Part shown: piece after piece, positions 26,141 through 35,654 of the stretch
How the letters are laid out: each line of letters begins with the position of its first letter
How positions within the stretch are numbered: position 1 is the stretch's first letter
From: Hymenobacter sp. GOD-10R
GTDB taxonomy: Bacteria > Bacteroidota > Bacteroidia > Cytophagales > Hymenobacteraceae
Length of the DNA: 64,000 bases
Assembly (NCBI RefSeq): GCF_035609205.1
Contig: NZ_CP141184.1
Coordinates: forward strand, 6,691,971-6,755,970
Direction: 5' to 3'
Notes under the pieces: model-generated
The model's database searches: none
Told to the model about the DNA's origin: nothing
What the model saw: the letters and a program-made list of their open reading frames with translations, nothing else
Translations under genes and position numbers: made by a program

Positions 26141-26845
26141 ATGCTACTGCGCAGGGCACTATCCGATTTCGTTGGTCTGATTTTCCCGCAGGTGTGCCTA
26201 GCTTGTGAGGAGCCGCTGGCTCGTGGCGAAGAACACTTGTGCACCTTGTGCCGCGCACAACTGCCTTACACCGATTACCATAAACTACCCGCAAACGATA
26301 ACCCGTTGGCTCGTCGCTTCTGGGGGAAATTGCCAATGCGCCACGCACTGAGCTATGTGCGTTTTTTGCGCCGTGGCCGCGTGCAGCACTTGTTGCACCA
26401 GCTAAAGTATCAGGGCCAGCGCGACATTGGAATCATGCTAGGTCGTTGGTATGGTGCGGAATTGACCGAGTGCAGCCTAGCTGCCGATTTCGACCTTATT
26501 GTGCCCGTACCACTGCACCCGCGTAAGCTCGCCAAACGCGGCTATAATCAGTCCGATACGTTCGCCGAAGGCTTGTCCCTGGGTATGACTGTGCCGTGGA
26601 GTGCTACCGCCTTGTGTCGCACCGAGCATACCGATTCACAAACCCGTAAAAACCGTACGGAGCGCTGGCAAAACGTAGCGGAAGTGTTCGAAGTAGCGGA
26701 GCCGCTCTCCGTTCTCGGCAAGCGCATCTTGGTGGTCGATGATGTCCTGACTACGGGAGCTACCCTGGAAGCTTGCGCCGCTGCCTTGCTAGCGGCTGGT
26801 GCTGCAGAGGTGAGTGTAGCCACCATTGCCTGCGCGGAACACTAA
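26141..26845 (+). CDS. comF: ComF family protein (phosphoribosyltransferase-like)
   Basis: A 234-residue protein starting with ATG at 26141. An N-terminal zinc finger is formed by CLACEE and CTLCRAQL. The phosphoribosyltransferase domain has the PRPP loop VVDDVLTTGATLEAC near residues 200-215, preceded by RTEHTDSQTRKNRTERWQNV. ComF proteins are needed for natural DNA uptake in several bacteria; other members are of unknown role. It ends 16 bases before the converging lipoprotein gene. Confidence 0.93.
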   Translation: MLLRRALSDFVGLIFPQVCLACEEPLARGEEHLCTLCRAQLPYTDYHKLPANDNPLARRFWGKLPMRHALSYVRFLRRGRVQHLLHQLKYQGQRDIGIMLGRWYGAELTECSLAADFDLIVPVPLHPRKLAKRGYNQSDTFAEGLSLGMTVPWSATALCRTEHTDSQTRKNRTERWQNVAEVFEVAEPLSVLGKRILVVDDVLTTGATLEACAAALLAAGAAEVSVATIACAEH

Positions 26846-26861
26846 CGCTGCCTAACGCACT

Positions 26862-27398
26862 TCAAAGTCGATAGCATACGTTTGCGGGTACCTGCCCTAC
26901 CACTTCGTTGTTCTGCACAATATCGATGGTCGTTGTGAAGGCTGTACGATATTTCCCAACAGGCAATAGTTGCTGCTGATTATGACCACAGAAGAAACCA
27001 ACGGTTGGAATGGTCTTGTCGTCCGCCCACAAGATTTCGTTTGTCAAGGTGCTATTCGCTAGCAGCAGATTAGCACCCTGGTAGGTGCAGAAAATGCCTT
27101 GGTATGGTACCCCTAAAGAGGTAGCTGCATTGTCGTTTTTATCGCGCTGATACACCTCGCAGAAGTGCTCCGTATTGAAGATAGGGTTTCTCAACGCAAT
27201 ATCTTGGCCTGATTTGTTGCGGAGCTGAAAGCTGAAAATAACGTTGTCGCCGGCTGCGAATACTGTCGTCTCCTGCCGTCTTTCATTCAGCAATATGAAG
27301 CGCGCTGTTAGCTGGTCTTGCGGTTTCGCTTCTTCCTTTCCACAACCAGAGACTAGCAGGGAAGTAGTCAAACTAACGAGTAGCAGCACTTTGCGCAT
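26862..27398 (-). CDS. Small lipoprotein, hypothetical
   Basis: A 178-residue lipoprotein with signal MRKVLLLVSLTTSLLVSGC; the Cys at residue 19 is the lipidation site. The mature part is a single beta-sandwich-like domain with VIFSFQLRNKSGQDIAL and GKYRTAFTTTIDIV. The pattern resembles BsuPI-type proteinase-inhibitor folds (a strand, N-S-G turn, later a 'P-x-G-x-Y' strand), but I cannot assign it firmly. Four Cys in the mature part may form disulfides. It converges on comF. Confidence 0.78.
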   Translation of the reverse strand: MRKVLLLVSLTTSLLVSGCGKEEAKPQDQLTARFILLNERRQETTVFAAGDNVIFSFQLRNKSGQDIALRNPIFNTEHFCEVYQRDKNDNAATSLGVPYQGIFCTYQGANLLLANSTLTNEILWADDKTIPTVGFFCGHNQQQLLPVGKYRTAFTTTIDIVQNNEVVGQVPANVCYRL

Positions 27399-27465
27399 TA
27401 TAGTAGTAGCCTAGGGTAATGTTCTCCTTTATAGAGTTCTAGTTAACCCTATCGGGTTGCATAGA

Positions 27466-27507
27466 CAACAAAAAAGCCCGAACCATCTGGTCCGGGCTTT
27501 TTTGTTG
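27466..27507. terminator. Bidirectional terminator between gldJ and the lipoprotein
   Basis: Arms CAACAAAAAAGCCCG and CGGGCTTTTTTGTTG are perfect, with A- and T-tracts on both sides. It lies 13 bases beyond the gldJ stop on the minus strand. Confidence 0.9.
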
Positions 27508-27520
27508 AAGTGAGGCTAGC

Positions 27521-28783
27521 TTACTTGTTCGAGCCAGCGTTGATCATCGCGCAGCGGAAGCCGATAGTAGCCGTAGCCGAGTCTTCTGCCATGAAGCGGC
27601 GCGTACCAGGCGAGAGCCAATACGCTACGTCGCGCCAAGAACCGCCTTTGTACACCCGTACGTGGTCGTCGATGAGCGACTGGTAACCTTTCTTGTCGTA
27701 CTTCTCAGCGGGGTCGAGGAAGCCGTTACGACGGAAGGGGTTCAGGTCTTCCACATCTTCGAACGACAGCGGACGGTAGATGTCCTGTACCCATTCGTTT
27801 ACGTTGCCCGCCATGTTGTACAGGCCGTAGTCGTTAGGTGGGTAGTTGTAGATGTACTCCGTGATCATAGCGCCGTCGTTCAGCGAACCTGCGATACCGG
27901 CGTAGTCACCACGGCCGCGCTTGAAGTTAGCTAGGAACTGGCCCATTTTCTGACCGTAGGAATTCCGCACTTGGCGACCATCCCAAGGGTAAATGCGCTT
28001 GTTCTCTTGGTTCTCGTTGCCAGTCTCCTGGGTGCCGATAAGAGCTTGTGCTGCATATTCCCATTCTGCCTCGGTGGGCAGACGATAGTTTGGTAGGGTG
28101 TTACCGTTTTCGATCGAAATCTTTGGTTTGCCCGAGTCGTCGGTGCCTTCAGCAGCTTCGCCGCCACCGTCACCACCTTTTTTCTTTTTCTTGAAGAGGC
28201 CACCGCCACCCCCGCCGCTGCCGCTTTCATCCGCGTTGCCGGCTAGGGTTTCGTTTACCTTGCTCGTACGCCACGTGCAGTAGTCGTTAGCTTGGAGCCA
28301 GCTTACGCCTACTACTGGGAAGTAGCGGAAGCCGGGGTAACGTAGGTAGTAATCAACGTAAGGATCGTTGAACGACAGCTCGCGGGCCCATACCGTCGTG
28401 TCGGGCAGTGCCGACTGGTAGAACTCTTCCGAAGAGTCTTTGCGAACGAAGTGGAGATACTCGAGCCAGTGAATGTTGGCAACTTCGGCTTCGTCCATGT
28501 AGAACGAGGCGATGGTAACCGTACGCTCTAGGTTGTCGTGGGTCATAGCCACGTCTTCCTCAGCAGAGCCGAGCACGGTACGACCACCTTCAATAAACAC
28601 GAGACCTGGACCTTCAGGAATGCCTTTGTAATCAGCAACCTTCATACCTTCCTCGGTATTGTATTCCATGCCCGTGGTGGAACTATACTTACCGGGCTTC
28701 GTGGCTGTTGGCGGACCGTGTTTGCAAGATGCCAGCGCAAAGGCTCCGACAACAGCATACTGCAAGTACTTGGAAAAATTCAT
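27521..28783 (-). CDS. gldJ: Gliding motility lipoprotein GldJ
   Basis: A 420-residue lipoprotein; ATG at 28783 gives MNFSKYLQYAV and a lipobox ALASC. The body is a formylglycine-generating-enzyme (SUMF1-like) fold: GPGLVFIEGGRTVLGSAEED, SFYMDEAEVANIHWLEYL, VVGVSWLQANDYCTWR, LPTEAEWEYAAQ, NMAGNVNEWVQD and VYKGGSWRDVAYW. The block between the lipobox and GPGLVF and the EYLHF segment favour GldJ over GldK, and there is no gldLMN behind it. GldJ is an outer-membrane component needed for gliding and T9SS function. Unusual is a Gly/Lys-rich insert at about residues 183-215 (nt 28140-28235). The adjacent porP/sprF gene fits the same system. Confidence 0.9.
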   Translation of the reverse strand: MNFSKYLQYAVVGAFALASCKHGPPTATKPGKYSSTTGMEYNTEEGMKVADYKGIPEGPGLVFIEGGRTVLGSAEEDVAMTHDNLERTVTIASFYMDEAEVANIHWLEYLHFVRKDSSEEFYQSALPDTTVWARELSFNDPYVDYYLRYPGFRYFPVVGVSWLQANDYCTWRTSKVNETLAGNADESGSGGGGGGLFKKKKKGGDGGGEAAEGTDDSGKPKISIENGNTLPNYRLPTEAEWEYAAQALIGTQETGNENQENKRIYPWDGRQVRNSYGQKMGQFLANFKRGRGDYAGIAGSLNDGAMITEYIYNYPPNDYGLYNMAGNVNEWVQDIYRPLSFEDVEDLNPFRRNGFLDPAEKYDKKGYQSLIDDHVRVYKGGSWRDVAYWLSPGTRRFMAEDSATATIGFRCAMINAGSNK

Positions 28784-28850
28784 GATCGAGTTGAAACTAC
28801 CTGAGAGAAAAGGTTTTATATAAGGCAATTGCGTACAATATTACAACAAA

Positions 28851-29918
28851 CTAAAAGGCCGGACAAGGAATGACGGGGTAATTCCGCCGTTTCAGCCGGC
28901 GCCATGCAGCTTCAAGCATATCGAAGTTGCGCACGGCTAAGGAAATCTCGTGAGCCCCCCCGTAATCGGCGCTAAACTGACTCAGGCTAACGTCATAGCT
29001 ATAACCGAGCCGAAATGCGCCGAAGCTCAACCCTGCTACGGTGGTTAGCACTTGTTGGGGGTGGTTTGCACCCGGTAAAGGTAAGCCACGGTACACAACT
29101 CCGAGCGTTAGAGGGGTCACAGTACCGTATAATCCTACTTCCGCGCGTTGCGAACCACCTTGGGTGGCATAATTCACAACCGGCGAAAGGCTAATTTCAC
29201 GGTACTCTTGCTTAACGGTCGATTTCAAAAAATAATATTTGTACCCCGCATTAATATTCAAGCGAATAGGCAAGGTGGTCTGCGTCGCGAAACCTAGGTC
29301 GGGTTGGTTGAGGTGATGTCCGGCCACCCCTAGCCAGAACTGATCGGAGTACAGCAGTACCCCCGTACCTACGGTGAAGTAGCTGGTAGGTTTGTAATCA
29401 AAAGCCTCCGATGATTGGTTTAAAACGAGGCCATCATCCGAAAGTTGGTCGCCAAACACGAGGTTAGCGTAGCTGATGCGCTGGTTACCATAGCTCAGAT
29501 TGATACCACCACTCAAGCTTAAGCCTTCGGTTAGGCGCGTGTGATACGCGTACACGCCACCCGCTTGGAAACGCGTGTAGCCAATGCTGCCCGTGCGGTC
29601 ATAATCGATGAGTAGACCAACGGAACTGCGCTGGGTGGGAAATCGGTAATCGGCGGCAAGTTGGCCAGTTTGGAAAGAACCAGCTAGGGTCGGAAACTGA
29701 TTGCGGTAGTTGAAGGTGACCCCATAATCATCGAGCAGGCCCGCAAAAGCCGGATTGGTGTGGAGGCGGGAAGCAAAAGGTTGAGCAAAGTATAGATCCT
29801 GCGCCGTAGCAGTGGCGCAAAAGCCGGCACTAAGTCCTACTGTTAACGCAGTTGCAGCTAGCTTCTGCCCAGCTAAGCGCCGCTGCTGTGTTAGAAAAGA
29901 AAGGCAATATCCGCGCAT
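28851..29918 (-). CDS. PorP/SprF-family type IX secretion outer-membrane protein
   Basis: A 355-residue beta-barrel protein. ATG at 29918 gives a signal peptide ending ATATAQ; an in-frame ATG at 29999 would precede it by 27 residues. The mature N-terminus DLYFAQPFASRLHTNPAFAG is the PorP/SprF hallmark, and amphipathic strands follow throughout (for example LIDYDRTGSIGYTRFQAGG). Such proteins anchor the T9SS ring or help deliver particular cargoes (SprF for SprB). It lies 67 bases upstream of gldJ in the same direction, so the two may be co-transcribed. Confidence 0.92.
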   Translation of the reverse strand: MRGYCLSFLTQQRRLAGQKLAATALTVGLSAGFCATATAQDLYFAQPFASRLHTNPAFAGLLDDYGVTFNYRNQFPTLAGSFQTGQLAADYRFPTQRSSVGLLIDYDRTGSIGYTRFQAGGVYAYHTRLTEGLSLSGGINLSYGNQRISYANLVFGDQLSDDGLVLNQSSEAFDYKPTSYFTVGTGVLLYSDQFWLGVAGHHLNQPDLGFATQTTLPIRLNINAGYKYYFLKSTVKQEYREISLSPVVNYATQGGSQRAEVGLYGTVTPLTLGVVYRGLPLPGANHPQQVLTTVAGLSFGAFRLGYSYDVSLSQFSADYGGAHEISLAVRNFDMLEAAWRRLKRRNYPVIPCPAF

Positions 29919-30221
29919 AACCAGACCTTTTAACGCGTTAGCTAGTTGGTTTCGTACAAAGCACCGAACAAAAGCCGGAACTATAATGCTTATTTCCATT
30001 GCTTGAATTGTAGCAGCCGAGTTCGGAACGTTTTATGTGGTGCCGCAAAAAGAAAGCTTACGGGCAATTTGCACCCCGTGCTTAGCGTAGCATGACACAT
30101 TACGAGCAGGCGCTTAGCTTGCAACCCCGAACGCCCTTGCGGACTCTGTGCTGAACTTTTCTGTTGACTGCGGCGCAAGCTCCGAATGAGTAGAGCATTC
30201 CGCGGCATAAACTTCTTTTCT

Positions 30222-33200
30222 ATGCGTAAATTTTTTGTTGGTCTCGTAATCTTTCTGGTCCTGCTGGTCGCAGCGCTGGCCTTGGCGCCGGTGTTGTTTA
30301 AGGACAAAATCCACCAGGCAATAGACAAGCAGATCGCCGAACGCGTGAATGCCAAGGTGGAGTACAACCCGAGCAATATCGACCTGAGTTTGCTGCGTGA
30401 TTTCCCAAACCTAGCTCTGAGCGTGAAAGAGCTGCGTATCATCGGCAAAGATTCTTTTGCTCGTGACACGCTCGCCTACTTGCCGGCCTTCCGTCTCGGT
30501 ATGGACCTGATGAGCGTGGTACGGGGCGAACAGATCAAAATCAAATCGATTGAGCTTGATGAGCCCGATATCAGCATTAAAGTGCTGAAGAGTGGCCGCG
30601 CCAACTGGGACATTTTTTTGTCTGACTCCACCATGGCGGAGCAAGGCAAGGATACGACCGCTAACAACATGAGCCTAGCTATCAAGGGCTGGGAGATTAA
30701 GAACGGCAAGCTGCGCTACGAGGACCTGAGCATCCCGTTTGCGATGCGCGCCGCGAATGTGAACCATACCGGTTCTGGCGACTTCGAGCAAGACGTGTTC
30801 GATATGACCTCCAAAACCACGGCCGACAACTTCACGATGAACTACGCCGGTGTGGATTACCTCTCGAAAACCAAGCTCGATGCCGACGTAACGATGTCGA
30901 TGAACCTAGCGAAGATGTTGTTCACCTTCAAGGATAACAACGTGCGGGTAAATGACTTCCCGGCTAGCTTCGCTGGCACCATTGCGATGCCAGGCAAGGC
31001 CATGGATTTTGATCTGAAGTTCAAGGCACTCGAAACTGACTTCAAGAACATTCTGAGCCTAGTGCCAGGCGTGTTTACCGAGAAGTTTAAGAACATCGAG
31101 ACGAGCGGCAAAATGGCCTTTGATGGCTACTTCAAGGGTACGATGGATGACGTGCGCATGCCCGGCTACGGCGTGAACTTGCAAGTGAAAAACGGCATGT
31201 TCAAGTATCCTGACCTACCGCAAGCGGCTCGCAACATCAACGTAGATATGATGGTGGATAACCCTTCGGGTTTCACCAACAACGTGAAGGTCAACGTGAA
31301 GCAATTTCACTTGGACCTAGGTAAGAACCCCATCGATGGCAACGTTGCCATCGATGGTCTGGAGCCAATGAACGTGAATGGCCGCGTGAAAGCCAACGTA
31401 GACCTAGCCGAAATGATGAAGGTGTACCCGGTGCAAGACCTACTTTTGCGCGGTTTGTTGTTCGTAGATGCTACGGCCAAAGGCACTTATTCAAAGACGC
31501 AGATGCCGGTGGTGAATGCAGCCATGCGCCTGACCAACGGCTACGTGAAGAGCAAGCAGTTTCCGGCCCCGATTGAAAATTTAACCTTAAACGGCACGGT
31601 GGTGAACACCACTGGTCAGGTGAATGATACCCGCATCGACATTCCGCAGTTCCGAATGCTACTGGATGGCGAGCCTCTGGAAGGCCGCGTGGCTGCTCAG
31701 AACATCGACAAGCCGGTATTCGATGCAGACGTAAAAGGGGTAATTGACCTAACCAAGATCACCAAGATCTTCCCGCTAGAGGGCATGACGGTGACTGGTC
31801 GTCTTAGTGGTAACGTGGCCGCTAAGGGGAAGATGGCCGATATTGAAGCCGGTCGTTATCAGAGTGTAGTAGCATCGGGCACGGTAAACGCGCAGAATGT
31901 GACCTACAAGAGCACTGACCTGCCCCAAGGCATGAAGGTGACGAAAGCCACGGCTACCTTCAACAACGATAAGATTGTGCTGCAAAACATGACCGGCTTT
32001 GTAGGCTCGTCGGATATTGCAGCGAACGGTACCATCAGCAACTATATGGGCTATCTGTTCACGCCTGGCCAACCCCTCCGCGGCAACTTGACGGTGAACA
32101 GCAACCGCTTCAATGTGAACGAGTGGATGGTCGATGAGGTATCGGCTAAGCCGACGACTACCGCTGCTAGCAAAGCGCCTGCGAAAGCCGAAGGCGTGCT
32201 GGAAATTCCGAAGTACTTCGACCTGACGCTGAACAGCAATGTGAACCAGGTGGTATACGACAACCTGAACCTGAGCAACGTGAAAGGGATAGTGACGGTA
32301 CGCGACCAGACGGCTACGCTCAGCAACCTGAATTTTAATACCCTAGGTGGTGCTTTTGCTACCAACGGTAGCTACAGCAGCAAGGACCTAGCTCACCCCA
32401 AGTTCAACTTTGGCCTGAACATCAAGGATCTGAACTTCCAGAACGCTTTCCAGGCTTTCAACTCCATTAAAACGCTGGTGCCGATGGCGGGGCTAGTGCA
32501 GGGTGTGTTCTCCACCAACTTCAACGTGAGCGGCGAGATGGGTCCGGATATGATGCCGAACTACAATACGCTCAATGGCAAAGGCTTATTCGAAATCGTG
32601 AAGGCGGCTGTTGGCAATTCGGAGGTGCTAAACAAAATCAGCAGCCTTACGCAGTTGCAGGAGTTGAAGAACTTTGCCGTAGCTAATAAAGACGTGTCGG
32701 CGGAGATTGTGAACGGCAACTTCATTGTGAAGCCATTCGACCTGAATGTTGGGCAGATCAAAATGACTATCGGCGGCTCCAACTCAGTAGCGGGTGCTCT
32801 GGCTTACGTGACGGCGCTGAACGTACCTACTGGGAAGCTAGGTAATCAACTCAATAGCAAGGTTTCGCAATTGGCAGGCGTATCGAACCTACAAGGTACT
32901 GACCGTGTGACCCTAGGTCTGAACATTGGTGGCACGGTGACAAATCCGCAGGTGAAGCTCACCACCAGCAGTGTGAAAGATCAGGCGAAAGCATTGGTAA
33001 GCAATGTTGTACAAGCTAAAGTAGATGACGCCAAGCTCAAGCTACAAGCTAGGGCCCAGGTAGCGCAGGATAGCGTTCAACGGGAGCTAGCGCGCAAGCA
33101 GCAGGAACTGCAAGCCAAAGCGCAAGCTGAAATCGAGAAGAAGCGCCTAGAATTGCAAGCCAAGGCAAAGGACAAGCTCAACGGTTTACTCTTCGGCAAA

Positions 33201-33266
33201 CCTAAGAAGGCGGCTTCAACCAGCACAGCACCCGCTGCTTCGGATAGTGTTAAAACAGGAGAATAG
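30222..33266 (+). CDS. AsmA-family protein
   Basis: A 1014-residue envelope protein. ATG at 30222 (MRKFFVGLVIF) places the single membrane helix at residues 4-22; the longer reading from 30186 adds 12 residues. The AsmA N-terminal block is seen in SNIDLSLLRDFPNLALSVKE and IELDEPDISIKVLKSGRANW. A long beta-rich body follows, ending in the AsmA C-terminal region (GTVTNPQVKL near residue 900). The last 80 residues are an Ala/Gln/Lys-rich coiled coil. AsmA-like proteins are thought to bridge the membranes and move phospholipids. It is plus-strand, divergent from porP/sprF. Confidence 0.9.
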   Translation: MRKFFVGLVIFLVLLVAALALAPVLFKDKIHQAIDKQIAERVNAKVEYNPSNIDLSLLRDFPNLALSVKELRIIGKDSFARDTLAYLPAFRLGMDLMSVVRGEQIKIKSIELDEPDISIKVLKSGRANWDIFLSDSTMAEQGKDTTANNMSLAIKGWEIKNGKLRYEDLSIPFAMRAANVNHTGSGDFEQDVFDMTSKTTADNFTMNYAGVDYLSKTKLDADVTMSMNLAKMLFTFKDNNVRVNDFPASFAGTIAMPGKAMDFDLKFKALETDFKNILSLVPGVFTEKFKNIETSGKMAFDGYFKGTMDDVRMPGYGVNLQVKNGMFKYPDLPQAARNINVDMMVDNPSGFTNNVKVNVKQFHLDLGKNPIDGNVAIDGLEPMNVNGRVKANVDLAEMMKVYPVQDLLLRGLLFVDATAKGTYSKTQMPVVNAAMRLTNGYVKSKQFPAPIENLTLNGTVVNTTGQVNDTRIDIPQFRMLLDGEPLEGRVAAQNIDKPVFDADVKGVIDLTKITKIFPLEGMTVTGRLSGNVAAKGKMADIEAGRYQSVVASGTVNAQNVTYKSTDLPQGMKVTKATATFNNDKIVLQNMTGFVGSSDIAANGTISNYMGYLFTPGQPLRGNLTVNSNRFNVNEWMVDEVSAKPTTTAASKAPAKAEGVLEIPKYFDLTLNSNVNQVVYDNLNLSNVKGIVTVRDQTATLSNLNFNTLGGAFATNGSYSSKDLAHPKFNFGLNIKDLNFQNAFQAFNSIKTLVPMAGLVQGVFSTNFNVSGEMGPDMMPNYNTLNGKGLFEIVKAAVGNSEVLNKISSLTQLQELKNFAVANKDVSAEIVNGNFIVKPFDLNVGQIKMTIGGSNSVAGALAYVTALNVPTGKLGNQLNSKVSQLAGVSNLQGTDRVTLGLNIGGTVTNPQVKLTTSSVKDQAKALVSNVVQAKVDDAKLKLQARAQVAQDSVQRELARKQQELQAKAQAEIEKKRLELQAKAKDKLNGLLFGKPKKAASTSTAPAASDSVKTGE

Positions 33267-33306
33267 TAATATTTGAATCTTTTTGGTGAAGTTATTGCAA
33301 GTAAGA

Positions 33307-33343
33307 GCGGAGTGTCCCCAACGGGCACTCCGCTTTCTGTTTT
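33307..33343 (+). terminator. Hairpin terminator after the AsmA gene
   Basis: GCGGAGTG and CACTCCGC arms with an inner CC/GG pair, followed by TTTCTGTTTT, 40 bases after the AsmA stop. Confidence 0.65.
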
Positions 33344-33364
33344 AGTTCTATCCTCCTCCCACAC

Positions 33365-34189
33365 ATGAAAATATCCTACGCACTTCTCCCCTGCCTAACG
33401 GTAGTCGCAATGGCTTTCCTAGCTAGCTGTGGCAAAGACAATGATTCGAACATGGCCAAAATGGAAGTTCGTCTCACCGATGCTCCCGGCGACTACAAAG
33501 CTGTAACGCTTGACGTGCGGCAAGTGGAAGTCAACGTGAAAGGCGACGATATAGACCCCAAGGGCTGGCAGACGCTAACGTTGCTTAAGCCGGGCGCCTA
33601 CGATGTGATGTCGTTTACCAACGGCAACTCGGCCTTATTGACCAGCGCTGATTTCCCGGCTGGCCGCATCTCGCAGATTCGCCTAGTCCTAGGTACAAAC
33701 AACTACGTGACTACCAAAGATGGGCAGGTTTATGACCTCAAAACTCCCAGCGGCCAGACGGCCGGTGTGAAGCTGAAAGTAGATGCCGACTTATCTAAGA
33801 ACGTTACCTACGCACTTGTGCTCGACTTCGACGTAGCCAAGTCGGTGGTGGAGCGTGGTAGCTGGAAGCCAGGCCAAGATAAAAAGGAGCGCTTCCTGCT
33901 GAAGCCAGTTATCCGCACGGTGGCTAATGCCGTGGCGGGTGGCATTAAAGGCATGGTGACGCCTGCGGCAGCTCAGCCCACCATCCTAGCTATTCGCACT
34001 TCTGTAACTCCTAACGATACAGTGAGCACCACTTCCGATGCTATGGGCGGCTTCCTGATGCGCGGCTTACCGGCAGGTGCGTACCGTGTAGAGTTCAAAA
34101 CGGTGTCGCCCTACAAGAATGCAGTTGCTACTCCCATCACGGTAACCAACAGCCAGATTTCAGATATAGGCTCAGTGAAGCTCGATTAA
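33365..34189 (+). CDS. DUF4382 lipoprotein
   Basis: A 274-residue lipoprotein starting with ATG at 33365; the lipobox is FLASC at residues 18-22. The DUF4382 domain is recognisable by MEVRLTDAPGDYKAVTLDV, then VMSFTNGNSALLTSADFPAG and ISQIRLVLGTNNYV. A C-terminal carboxypeptidase-regulatory-like domain (GGFLMRGLPAGAYRVEFKT) follows. Such proteins are periplasm- or surface-facing in Bacteroidota, with unknown function. The upstream AsmA gene lies 98 bases away, with a terminator between. Confidence 0.92.
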   Translation: MKISYALLPCLTVVAMAFLASCGKDNDSNMAKMEVRLTDAPGDYKAVTLDVRQVEVNVKGDDIDPKGWQTLTLLKPGAYDVMSFTNGNSALLTSADFPAGRISQIRLVLGTNNYVTTKDGQVYDLKTPSGQTAGVKLKVDADLSKNVTYALVLDFDVAKSVVERGSWKPGQDKKERFLLKPVIRTVANAVAGGIKGMVTPAAAQPTILAIRTSVTPNDTVSTTSDAMGGFLMRGLPAGAYRVEFKTVSPYKNAVATPITVTNSQISDIGSVKLD

Positions 34190-34214
34190 TTGACTTTTTC
34201 TCTCTCCCAATGAG

Positions 34215-34248
34215 AAGCCCTGTCATCAGCACGATGGCAGGGCTTTTT
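34215..34248 (+). terminator. Terminator after the DUF4382 gene
   Basis: AAGCCCTGTCATC and GATGGCAGGGCTTTTT form a stem with one mismatch-free GC core and a T-run, 26 bases beyond the stop. Confidence 0.85.
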
Positions 34249-34272
34249 CATGGAGTTTATTTACTCTAAGAC

Positions 34273-34899
34273 CTAGCTCAAGCCGCTAACTAGCTGCACT
34301 AGCTCTTGCTGCGTCGACTGGGTTTTGTCTTTTGCATACCAGCCGTGCACTTGGGTCACAAATTCATCGTGCGATAAGCCTTCTGCTTTCAACCGCATGA
34401 ACATTTCCTGGGCTGCGGCTGGCCGCGGACCCCAGTTGGTAGCTTCCATGAGCGTGTCAGCATGCAGCACTACGAGTTTTGGAATAGAGCGGCCACCGTT
34501 GGTAAGGTACCGATCCATAAGATCCAAATGTTCGTCGCGCAGCAGGTAACGCGTCTCGATCTGCCCATTAGAGGCTTGCGCTACGGCTTCCAGCACGGGT
34601 ACGATTTGCGCTGCATCGCCGCACCAGCCTTCTGTAATGATGGCCCACACGTAGCGATTTTGCAGGTTGCCAACCGCTTCGCGTAGCTCGGGTACAAGCT
34701 CCACAGTTTTATCGATGCGGCTCATGCGCTGCACGTTCAGGCGAGTATACTTGGTCAGCTCCTCAGATTGATTAGGACCGGTAGTGCGGTCTTGCTCGAG
34801 TAAACCATCAATAAGCTGACGGTAAGCGCTATAGGAATACCCCGTAGCTAGCTGCTCAGCAGTGAGGACGGGAGTGGTATAGACAGACGATTCAGACAT
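34273..34899 (-). CDS. Thioredoxin-fold protein with single active-site Cys
   Basis: A 208-residue cytoplasmic protein starting with ATG at 34899. A helical N-terminal part (about 85 residues, with YSAYRQLIDGLLEQDRTTGP) precedes a thioredoxin-like domain. Its active site reads AIITEGWCGDAAQIVPVLEA: only one Cys stands where thioredoxin has CxxC. The cis-Pro segment is GGRSIPKLVVL. The WCGDAAQ form is widespread in Bacteroidota and may act as a monothiol or a non-redox protein. It is a single gene, converging on the DUF4382 gene. Confidence 0.9.
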   Translation of the reverse strand: MSESSVYTTPVLTAEQLATGYSYSAYRQLIDGLLEQDRTTGPNQSEELTKYTRLNVQRMSRIDKTVELVPELREAVGNLQNRYVWAIITEGWCGDAAQIVPVLEAVAQASNGQIETRYLLRDEHLDLMDRYLTNGGRSIPKLVVLHADTLMEATNWGPRPAAAQEMFMRLKAEGLSHDEFVTQVHGWYAKDKTQSTQQELVQLVSGLS

Positions 34900-35007
34900 A
34901 AGTCAGAAAACTAGTTTGATAGTGTATAACAAGGAAATTGCTTTTTTGGCTAAGCGAAACAGCAAGAATTTGTAGAAAATACCCTTGTTAGGTTATTGCT
35001 TTAAATG

Positions 35008-35043
35008 CAAAAGCCCTTCCGCTATCATACAACGGAAGGGCTT
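35008..35043 (-). terminator. Terminator of the DinB-like gene
   Basis: AAGCCCTTCCG and CGGAAGGGCTT arms with a short loop; read on the minus strand it ends GGGCTTTTGC. It lies 21 bases beyond the DinB-like stop. Confidence 0.8.
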
Positions 35044-35063
35044 CAAACCTAGCTAAGCGGCTC

Positions 35064-35564
35064 TTACAAGCTCATATGGTCTTTGCCTTGGGCGTCCATC
35101 TCGCGGCAATAGGTGATGAAGTCTGTATTGATCGGCGTCAGACCTGCATCTCGCATCTTGATGGCTACCTGGCCACGGTGATAGTTGGCGTGCACGGGCA
35201 TATGGGTAAAAATATCAGATACCACGCTTGTGAAGGCATCGCCGGCGGAGTTGGTGTACGTAATGGTGCGGTTTAGCTCAGCCTCATCGGCGGCGCGCAC
35301 GATACCCACCCACTTTGCCGAAGTTTCTGTGTGCATGCGGTGCAGTTCTTCTAGTGCGTGCTCCTGCCACACTTTAACGGGGCTAGGCGTGTTGGTGAGC
35401 CGACCAATCCAGATGTACTGGGCATTGAGAACGTGGCTGAACAACCGCAGAATGTTGGCTGGAATTAGCTGACCCGTTTCGGTTGCGGTTTTATCCAGAT
35501 GCCGCAACAGCGTTTCGTTGGCCCACACGTTGTAAATGGCGAGCTTTTCGTTGGTATTAACCAT
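35064..35564 (-). CDS. DinB-family four-helix protein
   Basis: A 166-residue protein starting with ATG at 35564. It has the DinB/YfiT layout: a helix with NVWANETLLRHLDK, LFSHVLNAQYIWIGRL with the first metal-ligand His, and a C-terminal helix with DIFTHMPVHANYHRGQVA. The last supplies the two further His of the HxxxH pair. DinB-fold proteins bind a metal through three His and include bacillithiol or glutathione-type transferases. The substrate is unknown here. Confidence 0.93.
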   Translation of the reverse strand: MVNTNEKLAIYNVWANETLLRHLDKTATETGQLIPANILRLFSHVLNAQYIWIGRLTNTPSPVKVWQEHALEELHRMHTETSAKWVGIVRAADEAELNRTITYTNSAGDAFTSVVSDIFTHMPVHANYHRGQVAIKMRDAGLTPINTDFITYCREMDAQGKDHMSL

Positions 35565-35654
35565 GATATTCGTGCTTGGTATTTGGTGCTTAGTTATTCC
35601 TACTTGGTGCGCAAAGGTGAATAAACCTTTAATTAAAAACCAAGCACGAAAGAA

